NCBI GenBank assembly: GCA_027001895.1
Contig: JALTLP010000044.1
Coordinates: 1-7,578, forward strand
Source of the DNA: Chromatiales bacterium
GTDB taxonomy: Bacteria > Pseudomonadota > Gammaproteobacteria > UBA6429 > Thiohalophilaceae
Direction of reading: 5' to 3'
DNA: 7,578 bases
Shown: piece by piece, positions 1-6,100 of the stretch
Layout: each line of letters begins with the position of its first letter
How positions within the stretch are numbered: the stretch's first letter is position 1
Program-made: the position numbers and the translations under genes
Notes under the pieces: model-generated
Seen by the model: the letters and a program-made list of their open reading frames with translations, nothing else
What the model was told of the DNA's origin: nothing
The model's database searches: none

Positions 1-1
1 G

Positions 2-64
2 GCTTATACCGATAGAATAATGACAAAAAATTTACTGGATGCGCACAGAGCGCCCGAACACTAA
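2..64 (+). CDS. Possible 3' end of an unidentified upstream gene (partial)
   Basis: One frame stays open from the left edge of the window to a TAA at 62-64, giving a 20-residue tail that ends in DAHRAPEH. The other two forward frames stop within the first 20 bases. The stop lies only 10 nt before the ATG of the phosphatase gene, which is the spacing expected of an upstream operon partner. The fragment is too short to recognise a family. A neighbouring cobalamin-assembly gene such as cobS or cobT would be plausible beside a cobC-like gene, but nothing in these residues shows it. It could also be a chance open frame. Confidence 0.3.
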   Translation, partial: AYTDRIMTKNLLDAHRAPEH

Positions 65-74
65 GTAAAAAAAT

Positions 75-668
75 ATGAACAACACCATTGTTGATTTAAT
101 CCGCCATGGTGAACCGGTCGGTGGCAGTCTTTATCGCGGACATACAATTGATGACCCACTCAGTGATAAAGGCTGGCAGCAAATGCAACAGGCCATCGCT
201 GGTTATACGCAGTGGCAACAAATTGTTAGCTCACCGATGGTACGTTGCGCAGCCTTTGCCGAGCAGCTTGCAGATAAAAATAATATCCCGTTTCAAATAG
301 AAGATAATTTAAAAGAAGTCGGCTTTGGCTTATGGGAAGGCTTAACCCGGGAACAGGTAAAACAAAAAAATATTGAAGAATATAATAACTTCTACCGCGA
401 CCCGGTAAATTGTCGTGCTGAAGGATTTGAAGATTTAAATCATTTTATTAAAAGAGTAACGGATACTTACGAAACCGTTACAAAACAATTTTCAGGCCAG
501 CATATACTGCTTGTTGCACATGCCGGCGTTATCCGCGCTATTCTTGCACATATTGTAGCTGCGCCAGCGGCTGGGCTTTATAATTTTAAAATACAAAATG
601 CGGGGATCAGCCGAATAAATGCTTCGAGTAAAGAAATCGAATTTATGAACAGACCGTTTATTGAATAA
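75..668 (+). CDS. cobC: Histidine phosphatase family protein, probable alpha-ribazole phosphatase (CobC-like)
   Basis: The 197-residue protein belongs to the histidine phosphatase (phosphoglycerate mutase-like) superfamily. The catalytic RHG motif is at residues 10-12, with H11 the expected phospho-acceptor. The conserved SSPMVRC stretch at 52-58 supplies R57. The proton-donor region KEVGFGLWEG (80-89) contains E81. The second catalytic histidine is H149 in LLVAHAG. The combination of SSPxxRC and FGxWEG is typical of CobC, which removes the 5'-phosphate from alpha-ribazole phosphate or adenosylcobalamin phosphate late in cobalamin assembly. Length matches the family (about 200 residues). No signal peptide or membrane segment is seen, so it should be cytoplasmic. 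The ATG at 75 has no clear Shine-Dalgarno sequence, only an A-rich leader, so translation may be coupled to a gene ending 10 nt upstream. Family membership is firm. The CobC substrate is less so, because this superfamily is promiscuous and no other cobalamin gene is visible. Confidence 0.8.
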   Translation: MNNTIVDLIRHGEPVGGSLYRGHTIDDPLSDKGWQQMQQAIAGYTQWQQIVSSPMVRCAAFAEQLADKNNIPFQIEDNLKEVGFGLWEGLTREQVKQKNIEEYNNFYRDPVNCRAEGFEDLNHFIKRVTDTYETVTKQFSGQHILLVAHAGVIRAILAHIVAAPAAGLYNFKIQNAGISRINASSKEIEFMNRPFIE

Positions 669-726
669 TTTCAGTCCGTACGGCAACAATACATAACGAT
701 AAGAGTGAGAAAGATACTAATAGCTT

Positions 727-768
727 CTGTTTATAAACAGACTATGGCCAGATCAAGCCAGCCATAGT
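727..768. terminator. Adjacent palindrome and stem-loop between convergent genes
   Basis: A perfect 14-bp palindrome (727-740, CTGTTTATAAACAG) directly abuts a hairpin whose 8-bp arms are ACTATGGC (741-748) and GCCATAGT (761-768). Read on the minus strand, two G-U pairs extend that stem to 10 bp around an 8-nt loop. The pair sits between the stop of the + strand phosphatase gene (668) and the stop of the - strand Sel1 gene (790), where a shared terminator is expected. Neither side has a good U-tract, so this may be a weak terminator or a transcript-end stabiliser. Confidence 0.45.
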
Positions 769-789
769 ATATCTATAAAACATTATAAT

Positions 790-1659
790 TTAATAGCAAC
801 TATAGTAATCAGAGCGCTTGCGAAGAATATTAAGTGCGTAACTTGCTTCGGAAAAACCACTTTGAGCAGACTGCAGCCACCAACGTTCAGCTTCACAGTA
901 GTTTTTTGCACCATTATCTCCATTGGCATAAATGGTTCCCAGATTGAATTGTGCAACCGCATCGCCATTGGTTGCTGCCTTACGCCACCATTTCATCGCT
1001 TTTAAAATATTCTTTTCCACATGCGGCTGACCCATTGCGTACAATATACCAAGGTTATACTGTGAGTCCGCATTTCCCTGTAAGGCAGATATCATCCACC
1101 ACTTCATCGCCTTTGCCATGTTAACGTCAACGCCATCACCTTTAGCATAGGCCACCGCCAGATTATGTTGCGCCCTGTCATCTCCAGCTAATGCTGCAAG
1201 TCGGTACCATTGATATGCCACACGAGCATTCCTTGCATATTCAACACCCATATCATGCAATACACCTAAATAATATTGTGATGCGCTGTGGCCATTTATC
1301 GCCAGTGGCTCAAATAATCGCAAAGCCAGGGCAAACTCCTGCTGAGTGTAAGCCTTTACCGCAGCATTAAACTGTTTGTTTTGGTCACGTGTTTTTGCGC
1401 TAATCTGAAAAATACCCATGCCTTTATTAATAGCATCTAATTCTGAATAACCAATTTTATTCAGGGTTTGCAGGGTAGATGCATAACTGGCTTGCTGCAT
1501 AACAATAAGTGTTACGACCAGTAAAAACATAGCAAATTTTATAAGCTTTTTATCCTGGACAGAAATATTACGGTAATTTCGAACTTTTAGCTTACACTGC
1601 TGTGTTGTGCGCTGATCCCTTGTCGAGCTTCGGGATTGATCTTGTCGGCCTTGATACAT
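790..1659 (-). CDS. Sel1-repeat (TPR-like) protein with N-terminal signal or anchor segment
   Basis: The 289-residue protein carries four recognisable Sel1-like repeats at about residues 125-160, 161-196, 197-233 and 234-269. Each has the pattern A-x-x-x-L-(G/A)-x-x-Y-x-x-G followed by A-x-x-W-(W/Y) and an A-x-x-G turn. A half-repeat (about 99-124) precedes them. The N-terminus is a 41-residue stretch rich in Arg, Lys and Gln, then a hydrophobic segment FAMFLLVVTLIVM (42-54), then SYA/S around residue 60. That could be signal-peptidase cleavage after a long n-region, or a single inner-membrane anchor; either way the repeats would face the periplasm. Sel1 repeats are protein-interaction scaffolds, and no specific partner is indicated. 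The start is set by GGAGG lying 8 nt before the ATG at 1659. An in-frame TTG at 1674 lies within that ribosome-binding site and is rejected. The gene is separated from the glycolytic cluster upstream by 324 nt and a strong terminator, so it is probably transcribed alone. Confidence 0.82.
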   Translation of the reverse strand: MYQGRQDQSRSSTRDQRTTQQCKLKVRNYRNISVQDKKLIKFAMFLLVVTLIVMQQASYASTLQTLNKIGYSELDAINKGMGIFQISAKTRDQNKQFNAAVKAYTQQEFALALRLFEPLAINGHSASQYYLGVLHDMGVEYARNARVAYQWYRLAALAGDDRAQHNLAVAYAKGDGVDVNMAKAMKWWMISALQGNADSQYNLGILYAMGQPHVEKNILKAMKWWRKAATNGDAVAQFNLGTIYANGDNGAKNYCEAERWWLQSAQSGFSEASYALNILRKRSDYYSCY

Positions 1660-1667
1660 GGCTTTAA

Positions 1668-1672
1668 CCTCC
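1668..1672 (-). promoter_or_regulatory. Shine-Dalgarno site that sets the Sel1 gene start
   Basis: The minus strand reads GGAGG, then 8 nt, then ATG (1659-1657). This excludes the longer TTG-initiated reading frame beginning at 1674, because that codon would overlap the ribosome-binding site. A small stem-loop (ACGAC at 1674-1678 pairing with GTCGT at 1683-1687, 4-nt loop) lies immediately upstream of the site in the mRNA. Confidence 0.75.
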
Positions 1673-1753
1673 AACGACTTATGTCGTGCATATGGAAACC
1701 TCTTACCTATATCTATCGACCCAAATTAGCAGGACTTTAAATTATTGATTTTT

Positions 1754-1780
1754 ATTATAAAACAATGGGTTAATCGTTAA
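1754..1780 (-). promoter_or_regulatory. Candidate sigma-70 promoter for the Sel1 gene
   Basis: The minus strand contains a perfect TATAAT -10 hexamer (plus positions 1754-1759) about 95 nt upstream of the Sel1 ATG. The nearest -35 candidate is TTAACG (1775-1780) at a short 15-nt spacing, so the -35 match is weak. The -10 box is clear, but in such AT-rich DNA it could arise by chance. Confidence 0.35.
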
Positions 1781-1801
1781 TTATCATGCTGTGTCAGCTT
1801 C

Positions 1802-1830
1802 TTGACGGCTTAAATGGCTATTTTTATCTT
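1802..1830 (+). promoter_or_regulatory. Promoter-like sequence on the + strand with no coding gene downstream
   Basis: TTGACG (1802-1807) and TATCTT (1825-1830) are separated by exactly 17 nt, a good sigma-70 arrangement. No convincing + strand gene follows. The next structural feature is the stem-loop at 1937-1964, so a transcript of roughly 130 nt could be made. It may equally be a chance match. Confidence 0.3.
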
Positions 1831-1930
1831 GTTTCATGGTTATCATATATGCATTTAAGTGTTTGTTTATAAAATCTGTCAGCCTTGCATCACATTTTTT
1901 GCTGTGTAATAGCAAATATATAAATTCTGC

Positions 1931-1964
1931 AAACAAAAAAGGGGAGCTAAGAAGCTCCCCTTTT
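1931..1964 (-). terminator. Rho-independent terminator of the tkt-gap-pgk-pyk-fba cluster
   Basis: GGGGAGCT (1941-1948) and AGCTCCCC (1953-1960) form a perfect 8-bp GC-rich stem around a 4-nt loop. Flanking A and T runs extend it to 12 bp. On the minus strand the stem is followed by six T, a G and three more T, which is a classical U-tract. It lies about 20 nt beyond the fba stop codon. The + strand side has only four T after the stem, so termination in that direction would be weaker. Confidence 0.92.
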
Positions 1965-1983
1965 AATCAGAAACAATGCATTT

Positions 1984-3021
1984 TTATTTATAAAAATCAA
2001 TCATTGCTTCCAGAGACTTAACTTTGATTTTATCTGCATTACCCGCCGAACCAAATGCTTCGTAACGTGCTTTACAGATTTCTTTCATTGCCGCTGTAGA
2101 TTCTTTAAGGAATTTACGTGGATCAAAGTTAGATGCGTTTTCAGCTAAGTGCTTACGAATAGAACCGGTAGAAGCCATACGTAAGTCAGTATCGATGTTA
2201 ACTTTACGTACACCGTTTTTAATGCCTTCAACGATTTCTTCAACAGGAACACCGTAAGTTTGCCCCATATCACCACCGTAAGAGTTAATGATTTTTAACC
2301 AGTCCTGTGGCACAGAAGAAGAACCGTGCATAACCAGATGCGTATTAGGTAATTTTTCGTGGATCTCCTTAATACGATCAATACGTAAAATTTCACCCGT
2401 TGGTTCCTGGGTAAATTTGTAAGCACCGTGTGAAGTACCAATAGCAATCGCAAGTGCATCAACACCAGTTTTCTCAACAAAGTCAGCCGCTTCATCAACA
2501 CCCGTTAACAGTTGATCCATATCGAGCTTGCCTTCTGCACCATGGCCGTCTTCTTCACCCATTTCGCCGGTTTCCAAAGAACCCAGGCAACCAAGTTCAC
2601 CTTCAACAGATACACCGCCCGCATGAGCCATTTTCACGACTTCTTTGGTAACATCAACATTGTATTCAAAAGATGAAGGGGTTTTCATATCGGCCATTAA
2701 AGAACCGTCCATCATCACAGATGAAAAACCGGACTGAATTGAGCGCAGACAGACGGCTGGCTCTGAACCGTGATCCTGGTGCATAACAACAGGAATGTGT
2801 GGATACATTTCAATCGCTGCTGAAATTAAATGACGCAGGAAGGGTTCGCCCGCATAAGAACGTGCACCTGCAGAACCCTGCATAATAACCGGGCTGTTAG
2901 TTTCATCAGCCGCCTGCATGATTGCATGAACCTGTTCCATGTTGTTTACATTAAATGCTGGCATGCCATAGTCATTTTCAGCTGCATGGTCCAGTAATTG
3001 TCGTAGAGAAATAAGGGCCAT
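1984..3021 (-). CDS. fba: Class II fructose-1,6-bisphosphate aldolase, Calvin-cycle subtype
   Basis: The 345-residue protein is a zinc-dependent class II aldolase. It interconverts fructose-1,6-bisphosphate with dihydroxyacetone phosphate and glyceraldehyde-3-phosphate, and in autotrophs also makes sedoheptulose-1,7-bisphosphate. The HQDHG motif (81-85) gives catalytic D83 and zinc ligand H84. Further metal and active-site positions are the EGELG segment (140-144), H198 in GTSHGAYK, and H232 in VMHGSSS. NIDTD (275-279) is the phosphate-binding loop near the end of the barrel. The length and the long insert around 145-165 fit the Calvin-cycle subtype rather than E. coli FbaA. The ATG at 3021 has an excellent ribosome-binding site, AAGGAGGT, 5 nt upstream. 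It is the last gene of the cluster, 60 nt after pyk, and is followed by a strong intrinsic terminator. The cytoplasmic enzyme works beside the GAPDH and PGK encoded upstream. All key residues appear intact. Confidence 0.96.
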   Translation of the reverse strand: MALISLRQLLDHAAENDYGMPAFNVNNMEQVHAIMQAADETNSPVIMQGSAGARSYAGEPFLRHLISAAIEMYPHIPVVMHQDHGSEPAVCLRSIQSGFSSVMMDGSLMADMKTPSSFEYNVDVTKEVVKMAHAGGVSVEGELGCLGSLETGEMGEEDGHGAEGKLDMDQLLTGVDEAADFVEKTGVDALAIAIGTSHGAYKFTQEPTGEILRIDRIKEIHEKLPNTHLVMHGSSSVPQDWLKIINSYGGDMGQTYGVPVEEIVEGIKNGVRKVNIDTDLRMASTGSIRKHLAENASNFDPRKFLKESTAAMKEICKARYEAFGSAGNADKIKVKSLEAMIDFYK

Positions 3022-3081
3022 GTTAGACCTCCTTTCGTTTGATTTTAAAAATAATTGTTATTAAAACTTTTTTATTACAAC

Positions 3082-4554
3082 TTAATTATTGTTGTGATTA
3101 ATTTCGTCCGGGTTGATGGACTGTTCCAGCTCGCCACCAACTCGTACTATATTCATTGCATTGGTGCCGCCACCGACACCCATCAGGTCACCCCGTGTAA
3201 TAATAACCAGGTCGCCTTCACGCACCGCGCCACGCCGTAATAATTCATCAATGGCTTCCCGACTAATCGCCGCACGGTCTTCTTCAACCGCTTCAAAGCT
3301 GACCGGGTAAACGCCGCGATACAAAGTAACTTTACGGCGTGTTTCAACAATGCTGGTTAAAGCATAAATAGGGATACCAGAACTGATACGTGACATCCAT
3401 AATGTTGTAGAACCCGATTCAGTTAGTGACGCAATCGCCTTAACACCCAGGTGGTTTGCAGTATACATGGTTGCCATGGCAATCGCTTCGTCGATACGTT
3501 TAAAGACGGTATTAATCCGGTGATCAGAGCGGGTCACTTCACGTGATTTTTCAGCCTCAACACAAACACGATCCATTGCTTCAATCGCCTTGTCCGGGTA
3601 TTTGCCGGCAGCAGTTTCGGCCGATAACATCACCGCATCCGTACCATCAAGTACTGCATTGGCTACGTCAAACACTTCGGCACGGGTCGGAATCTGGTTT
3701 TCAATCATCGACTCCATCATCTGGGTTGCAGTAATAACAACTCGGTTCATGGTGCGACTTAACTGGATTAAACGTTTTTGAACAGGGGGTAAGGCCGCAT
3801 CACCAATTTCAACACCTAAATCACCACGGGCAATCATGATAACGTCTGTTGCTTCGATAATTTCTTCGATGTTATCCATCGCATCAGCACGTTCTATTTT
3901 TGCTACAATATGCGCATAACCACCGGCTGCATGCATAAGCTCTCGTGCTTCATTAACATCAGCAGCTGTACGCGGAAAAGAAATTGCCAGATAATCGGCT
4001 TTCATTTTTGCAGCAAGCTTGATGTCTTCTTTATCTTTTTCGGTTAACGCCGCGGCAGATAAACCGCCTCCCTGCTTGTTAACACCTTTGCGGTCAGACA
4101 GGTCACCGCCTACTACAACACGGCAATTAATTTTAGAACCTTCAACGGAATCAACCCAAAGTACGACACGTCCATCATCCAGCAGCAGGGTATCGCCACG
4201 TTTGACATCTTCAGCTAATTTTTTGTAACTGCAACCAACAACCTCTGTGGTACCTGCATTTACATCAAGATCCATATCCAGGGTGAAGTTAGCCCCTTCT
4301 TCAAGAAAGACCTTGCCATCTTTAAATTTTTCAATACGAATTTTAGGCCCTTGCAGATCGCACAAGACACCGACCTGACGACCATGTGCTCGGGCACGAT
4401 TACGGATATGTTCTACTGTTTCAAGATGTTCTTCCGCACTACCATGAGAGAAATTTACTCGAACAACGTCAACCCCTGCTTCGATGATTTTGTCCATCAT
4501 CTTGGCATCTTTCGTAGCCGGCCCCAGGGTCGCAATTATTTTTGTTCTTCTCAT
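3082..4554 (-). CDS. pyk: Pyruvate kinase (PykA-like)
   Basis: The 490-residue enzyme transfers phosphate from phosphoenolpyruvate to ADP, giving pyruvate and ATP. The N-terminus RRTKIIATLGPA is characteristic. R32 and the NFSHG motif (34-38) bind substrate. The B domain spans about 70-170. The catalytic segment IVAKIER contains K219 and metal ligand E221, with D245 in ARGDLG. TATQMMESM (276-284, with T277) and the following PTRAEVFDVANAV complete the active site. The C-terminal effector domain runs from about 350 to 475. Similarity throughout is greater to E. coli PykA (the AMP/sugar-phosphate-activated type) than to PykF. The tail after residue 475 is polar and ends in NHNNN. The start at 4554 fits the family N-terminus, but no Shine-Dalgarno is well placed: the nearest purine run (AGAGAG, plus 4570-4575) is 15 nt upstream. 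It lies 49 nt after pgk, in a gap with no obvious terminator, so co-transcription is likely. Confidence 0.96.
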   Translation of the reverse strand: MRRTKIIATLGPATKDAKMMDKIIEAGVDVVRVNFSHGSAEEHLETVEHIRNRARAHGRQVGVLCDLQGPKIRIEKFKDGKVFLEEGANFTLDMDLDVNAGTTEVVGCSYKKLAEDVKRGDTLLLDDGRVVLWVDSVEGSKINCRVVVGGDLSDRKGVNKQGGGLSAAALTEKDKEDIKLAAKMKADYLAISFPRTAADVNEARELMHAAGGYAHIVAKIERADAMDNIEEIIEATDVIMIARGDLGVEIGDAALPPVQKRLIQLSRTMNRVVITATQMMESMIENQIPTRAEVFDVANAVLDGTDAVMLSAETAAGKYPDKAIEAMDRVCVEAEKSREVTRSDHRINTVFKRIDEAIAMATMYTANHLGVKAIASLTESGSTTLWMSRISSGIPIYALTSIVETRRKVTLYRGVYPVSFEAVEEDRAAISREAIDELLRRGAVREGDLVIITRGDLMGVGGGTNAMNIVRVGGELEQSINPDEINHNNN

Positions 4555-4603
4555 ATAATGTGTTTAATTCTCTCTAATCTGTATATTGGTTTTATTTAAT
4601 GGC

Positions 4604-5782
4604 TTACCTGGCGCGTTCTTCGAGTATTTCTACAGCAGGTAATTTTTTACCTTCCAGAAATTCAAGGAAAGCACCACCACCGGTTGAAATGTAAGAAACT
4701 TTGTCAGCAATATCGTATTTATCTACAGCAGCTAATGTATCACCACCACCAGCGATTGAAAACGCAGATGATTCGGCAATCGCCATTGAAATAGCTTTAG
4801 TACCTTCACCAAACTGGTCAAATTCGAAAACACCTACCGGGCCATTCCATACGATAGTACCGGCATTTTTCAGTACATCGGCAAGAGCTGCTGCACTGTC
4901 AGGGCCAATATCAAAAATCATATCGTCATCAGCAACTTCATCCACTTTCTTTAAGGTTGCTTCGGCTGTTTCGGCAAATTCTTTCGCACATACCACGTCA
5001 GTTGGAACCGGGATAGAACCACCTTTGGCTTCTGCTGCCGCTTTTAAGTCTTTAGCTGTTTGTACCAAATCTTCTTCGTAAAGTGATTTACCAACATTAT
5101 GACCATCTGCAGCAATAAAAGTATTGGCAATACCACCACCCACAATCAGTTGGTCAACAATTTTAGATAAAGATTCCAAAACGGTTAACTTGGTTGATAC
5201 TTTAGAACCACCTACAATTGCAACCATTGGACGAGCCGGATTATCCAGCGCTTTACCCAGTGCTTCAAGTTCACCGGCAAGTAACGGGCCCGCACAAGCA
5301 ATGGGTGCAAACTTGGCAACACCGTGTGTGGATGCCTGTGCACGGTGGGCTGTACCAAAGGCATCCATTACGTATACATCGCAAAGTGCGGCATAGGCTT
5401 TTGACAGGTCGTCGTCATTTTTCTTTTCGCCGGCATTAAAGCGAACGTTTTCAAGCACAACAACATCACCATTTTCCAATGATGGAGCATTGTCTAAATA
5501 ATCCGTGATCAGTTTAACTTCTTTACCTAAAGAATCAGTTAAGTAGTTAACAACCGGTTGCATGGAAAATTCTGCTGCTGGCTCACCTTCTGTTGGACGA
5601 CCCAGGTGAGACATTAACATTACTTTTGCACCAGCATCGATACAGTGCTTAATAGTTGGTAACGATGCTTCGATACGCTTGGCGCTTGAAACCTTGCCGT
5701 CTTTAACAGGTACGTTTAAATCCTGGCGAATAAGAACACGCTTACCAGCAAGGTCGAGATCAGTCATCTTGATTACAGACAT
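4604..5782 (-). CDS. pgk: Phosphoglycerate kinase
   Basis: The 392-residue enzyme interconverts 1,3-bisphosphoglycerate plus ADP with 3-phosphoglycerate plus ATP, in the glycolytic or Calvin direction. The substrate-binding motif RQDLNVP begins at R19 with D21 and N23. R36, the SHLGRP stretch (58-63), R114 and R147 are the other basic-patch positions. Nucleotide-binding elements are GGSK (191-194), K198, the NGPVGVFE segment (313-320) and GGGDT (345-349). The C-terminus closes with the STGGGAFLEFLEGKKLP block (366-382), which folds back on the hinge. Length matches bacterial PGKs. The ATG at 5782 has AGGAG 6 nt upstream. Unlike its neighbours, it is separated from the preceding gene (gap) by 310 nt containing a large inverted repeat and a second hairpin, so it may have its own promoter or be subject to attenuation. 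pyk follows 49 nt downstream. Confidence 0.97.
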   Translation of the reverse strand: MSVIKMTDLDLAGKRVLIRQDLNVPVKDGKVSSAKRIEASLPTIKHCIDAGAKVMLMSHLGRPTEGEPAAEFSMQPVVNYLTDSLGKEVKLITDYLDNAPSLENGDVVVLENVRFNAGEKKNDDDLSKAYAALCDVYVMDAFGTAHRAQASTHGVAKFAPIACAGPLLAGELEALGKALDNPARPMVAIVGGSKVSTKLTVLESLSKIVDQLIVGGGIANTFIAADGHNVGKSLYEEDLVQTAKDLKAAAEAKGGSIPVPTDVVCAKEFAETAEATLKKVDEVADDDMIFDIGPDSAAALADVLKNAGTIVWNGPVGVFEFDQFGEGTKAISMAIAESSAFSIAGGGDTLAAVDKYDIADKVSYISTGGGAFLEFLEGKKLPAVEILEERAR

Positions 5783-5891
5783 GAATTGCTCCTAAATTCT
5801 TTATAAATATGTATATTCAATTTTAAAAACTGTTTGTTAAAGCATTTTTACGCTAAAACGACTTAACAAAAAATTTTTATTTTTGTTGGAT
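5783..5891 (-). other. AT-rich leader upstream of pgk, possible weak promoter
   Basis: This stretch between the second hairpin and pgk is very AT-rich and has no coding potential. On the minus strand TTAACA (plus 5835-5840), 5 of 6 matches to a -35 box, precedes AATATA (5812-5817) by 17 nt, but that -10 is poor (3 of 6). A TATAAA lies nearer the gene (5800-5805) without a good -35 partner. A separate pgk promoter is plausible given the long gap, but no single candidate stands out. Confidence 0.25.
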
Positions 5892-5921
5892 TAAAGCCCG
5901 ATCCAAATTGATCGGACTTTA
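5892..5921 (-). terminator. Stem-loop between gap and pgk, possible attenuator
   Basis: CCGATC (5898-5903) pairs with GATCGG (5910-5915) around a 6-nt loop, and outer TAAAG/CTTTA arms continue the stem. The only non-Watson-Crick position (5897 against 5916) is a G-U pair in minus-strand RNA but a C-A mismatch in plus-strand RNA, giving 12 continuous pairs in the direction gap to pgk. The following U-tract is short (UUU, then AAUCC), so this would be a leaky terminator, an attenuator or an RNA-stabilising element rather than a strong stop. Confidence 0.5.
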
Positions 5922-5973
5922 TTCCAGATTTTATACAAGTAAATAGCGTTTTTAATAACTCTATCTACTAAAA

Positions 5974-6100
5974 CTAATTAAGAGAGATTTTGTTTGCTGG
6001 GTAGGCGCGGTTTGAGTTTAATTGCGCAGCGTACAATAAGTACGTGAGCAAATTAAACTTGAGCCGCAACACCCCCAGCGGACAAAAGATCCTTAATTAG
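5974..6100. repeat. 127-bp imperfect inverted repeat (large hairpin), MITE-like or structured RNA element
   Basis: Two arms of equal length (5974-6034 and 6040-6100) flank the 5-nt centre AATAA. Pairing blocks from the outside in are: CTAATTAAG with 6092-6100; TTTTGT (5988-5993) with 6082-6087; GCTGGG (5996-6001) with 6074-6079; GCGG (6007-6010) with 6064-6067; a 13-nt block 6011-6023 with 6051-6063; and CGTAC (6030-6034) with GTACG (6040-6044). Only short internal bulges interrupt them. The right arm includes the stop codon and last codons of gap. No open reading frame lies inside. The size, lack of coding and terminal repeats resemble a MITE, but no second copy is present here to prove mobility. 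It may also slow or end transcription after gap. Confidence 0.75.

Noticed and set aside
676..683. Perfect 8-bp palindrome CCGTACGG just after the phosphatase stop
   Set aside because: It is too short to form a hairpin with a loop, has no U-tract, and is expected by chance at this length.
1660..1674. Longer Sel1 protein starting at a TTG (294 residues)
   Set aside because: The TTG overlaps the GGAGG ribosome-binding site that correctly serves the ATG at 1659.
1674..1687. Small stem-loop just upstream of the Sel1 ribosome-binding site as a riboswitch or thermosensor
   Set aside because: Only 5 bp with a 4-nt loop, and it does not include the Shine-Dalgarno sequence; no evidence for regulation.
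1836..2021. 61-codon open frame on the + strand between the Sel1 gene and fba
   Set aside because: It runs through the fba terminator stem-loop and into the fba 3' end, has no ribosome-binding site and no recognisable motif.
4701..5081. 126-codon open frame on the + strand
   Set aside because: It lies entirely antisense to pgk, whose motifs and ribosome-binding site are clear. Its Ser/Ala/Pro-rich composition is what the complement of such a gene gives.
5974..6100. Insertion sequence with its own transposase
   Set aside because: The element is 127 bp with no open reading frame, and no transposase-like protein is encoded anywhere in the window; only a non-autonomous element is possible.
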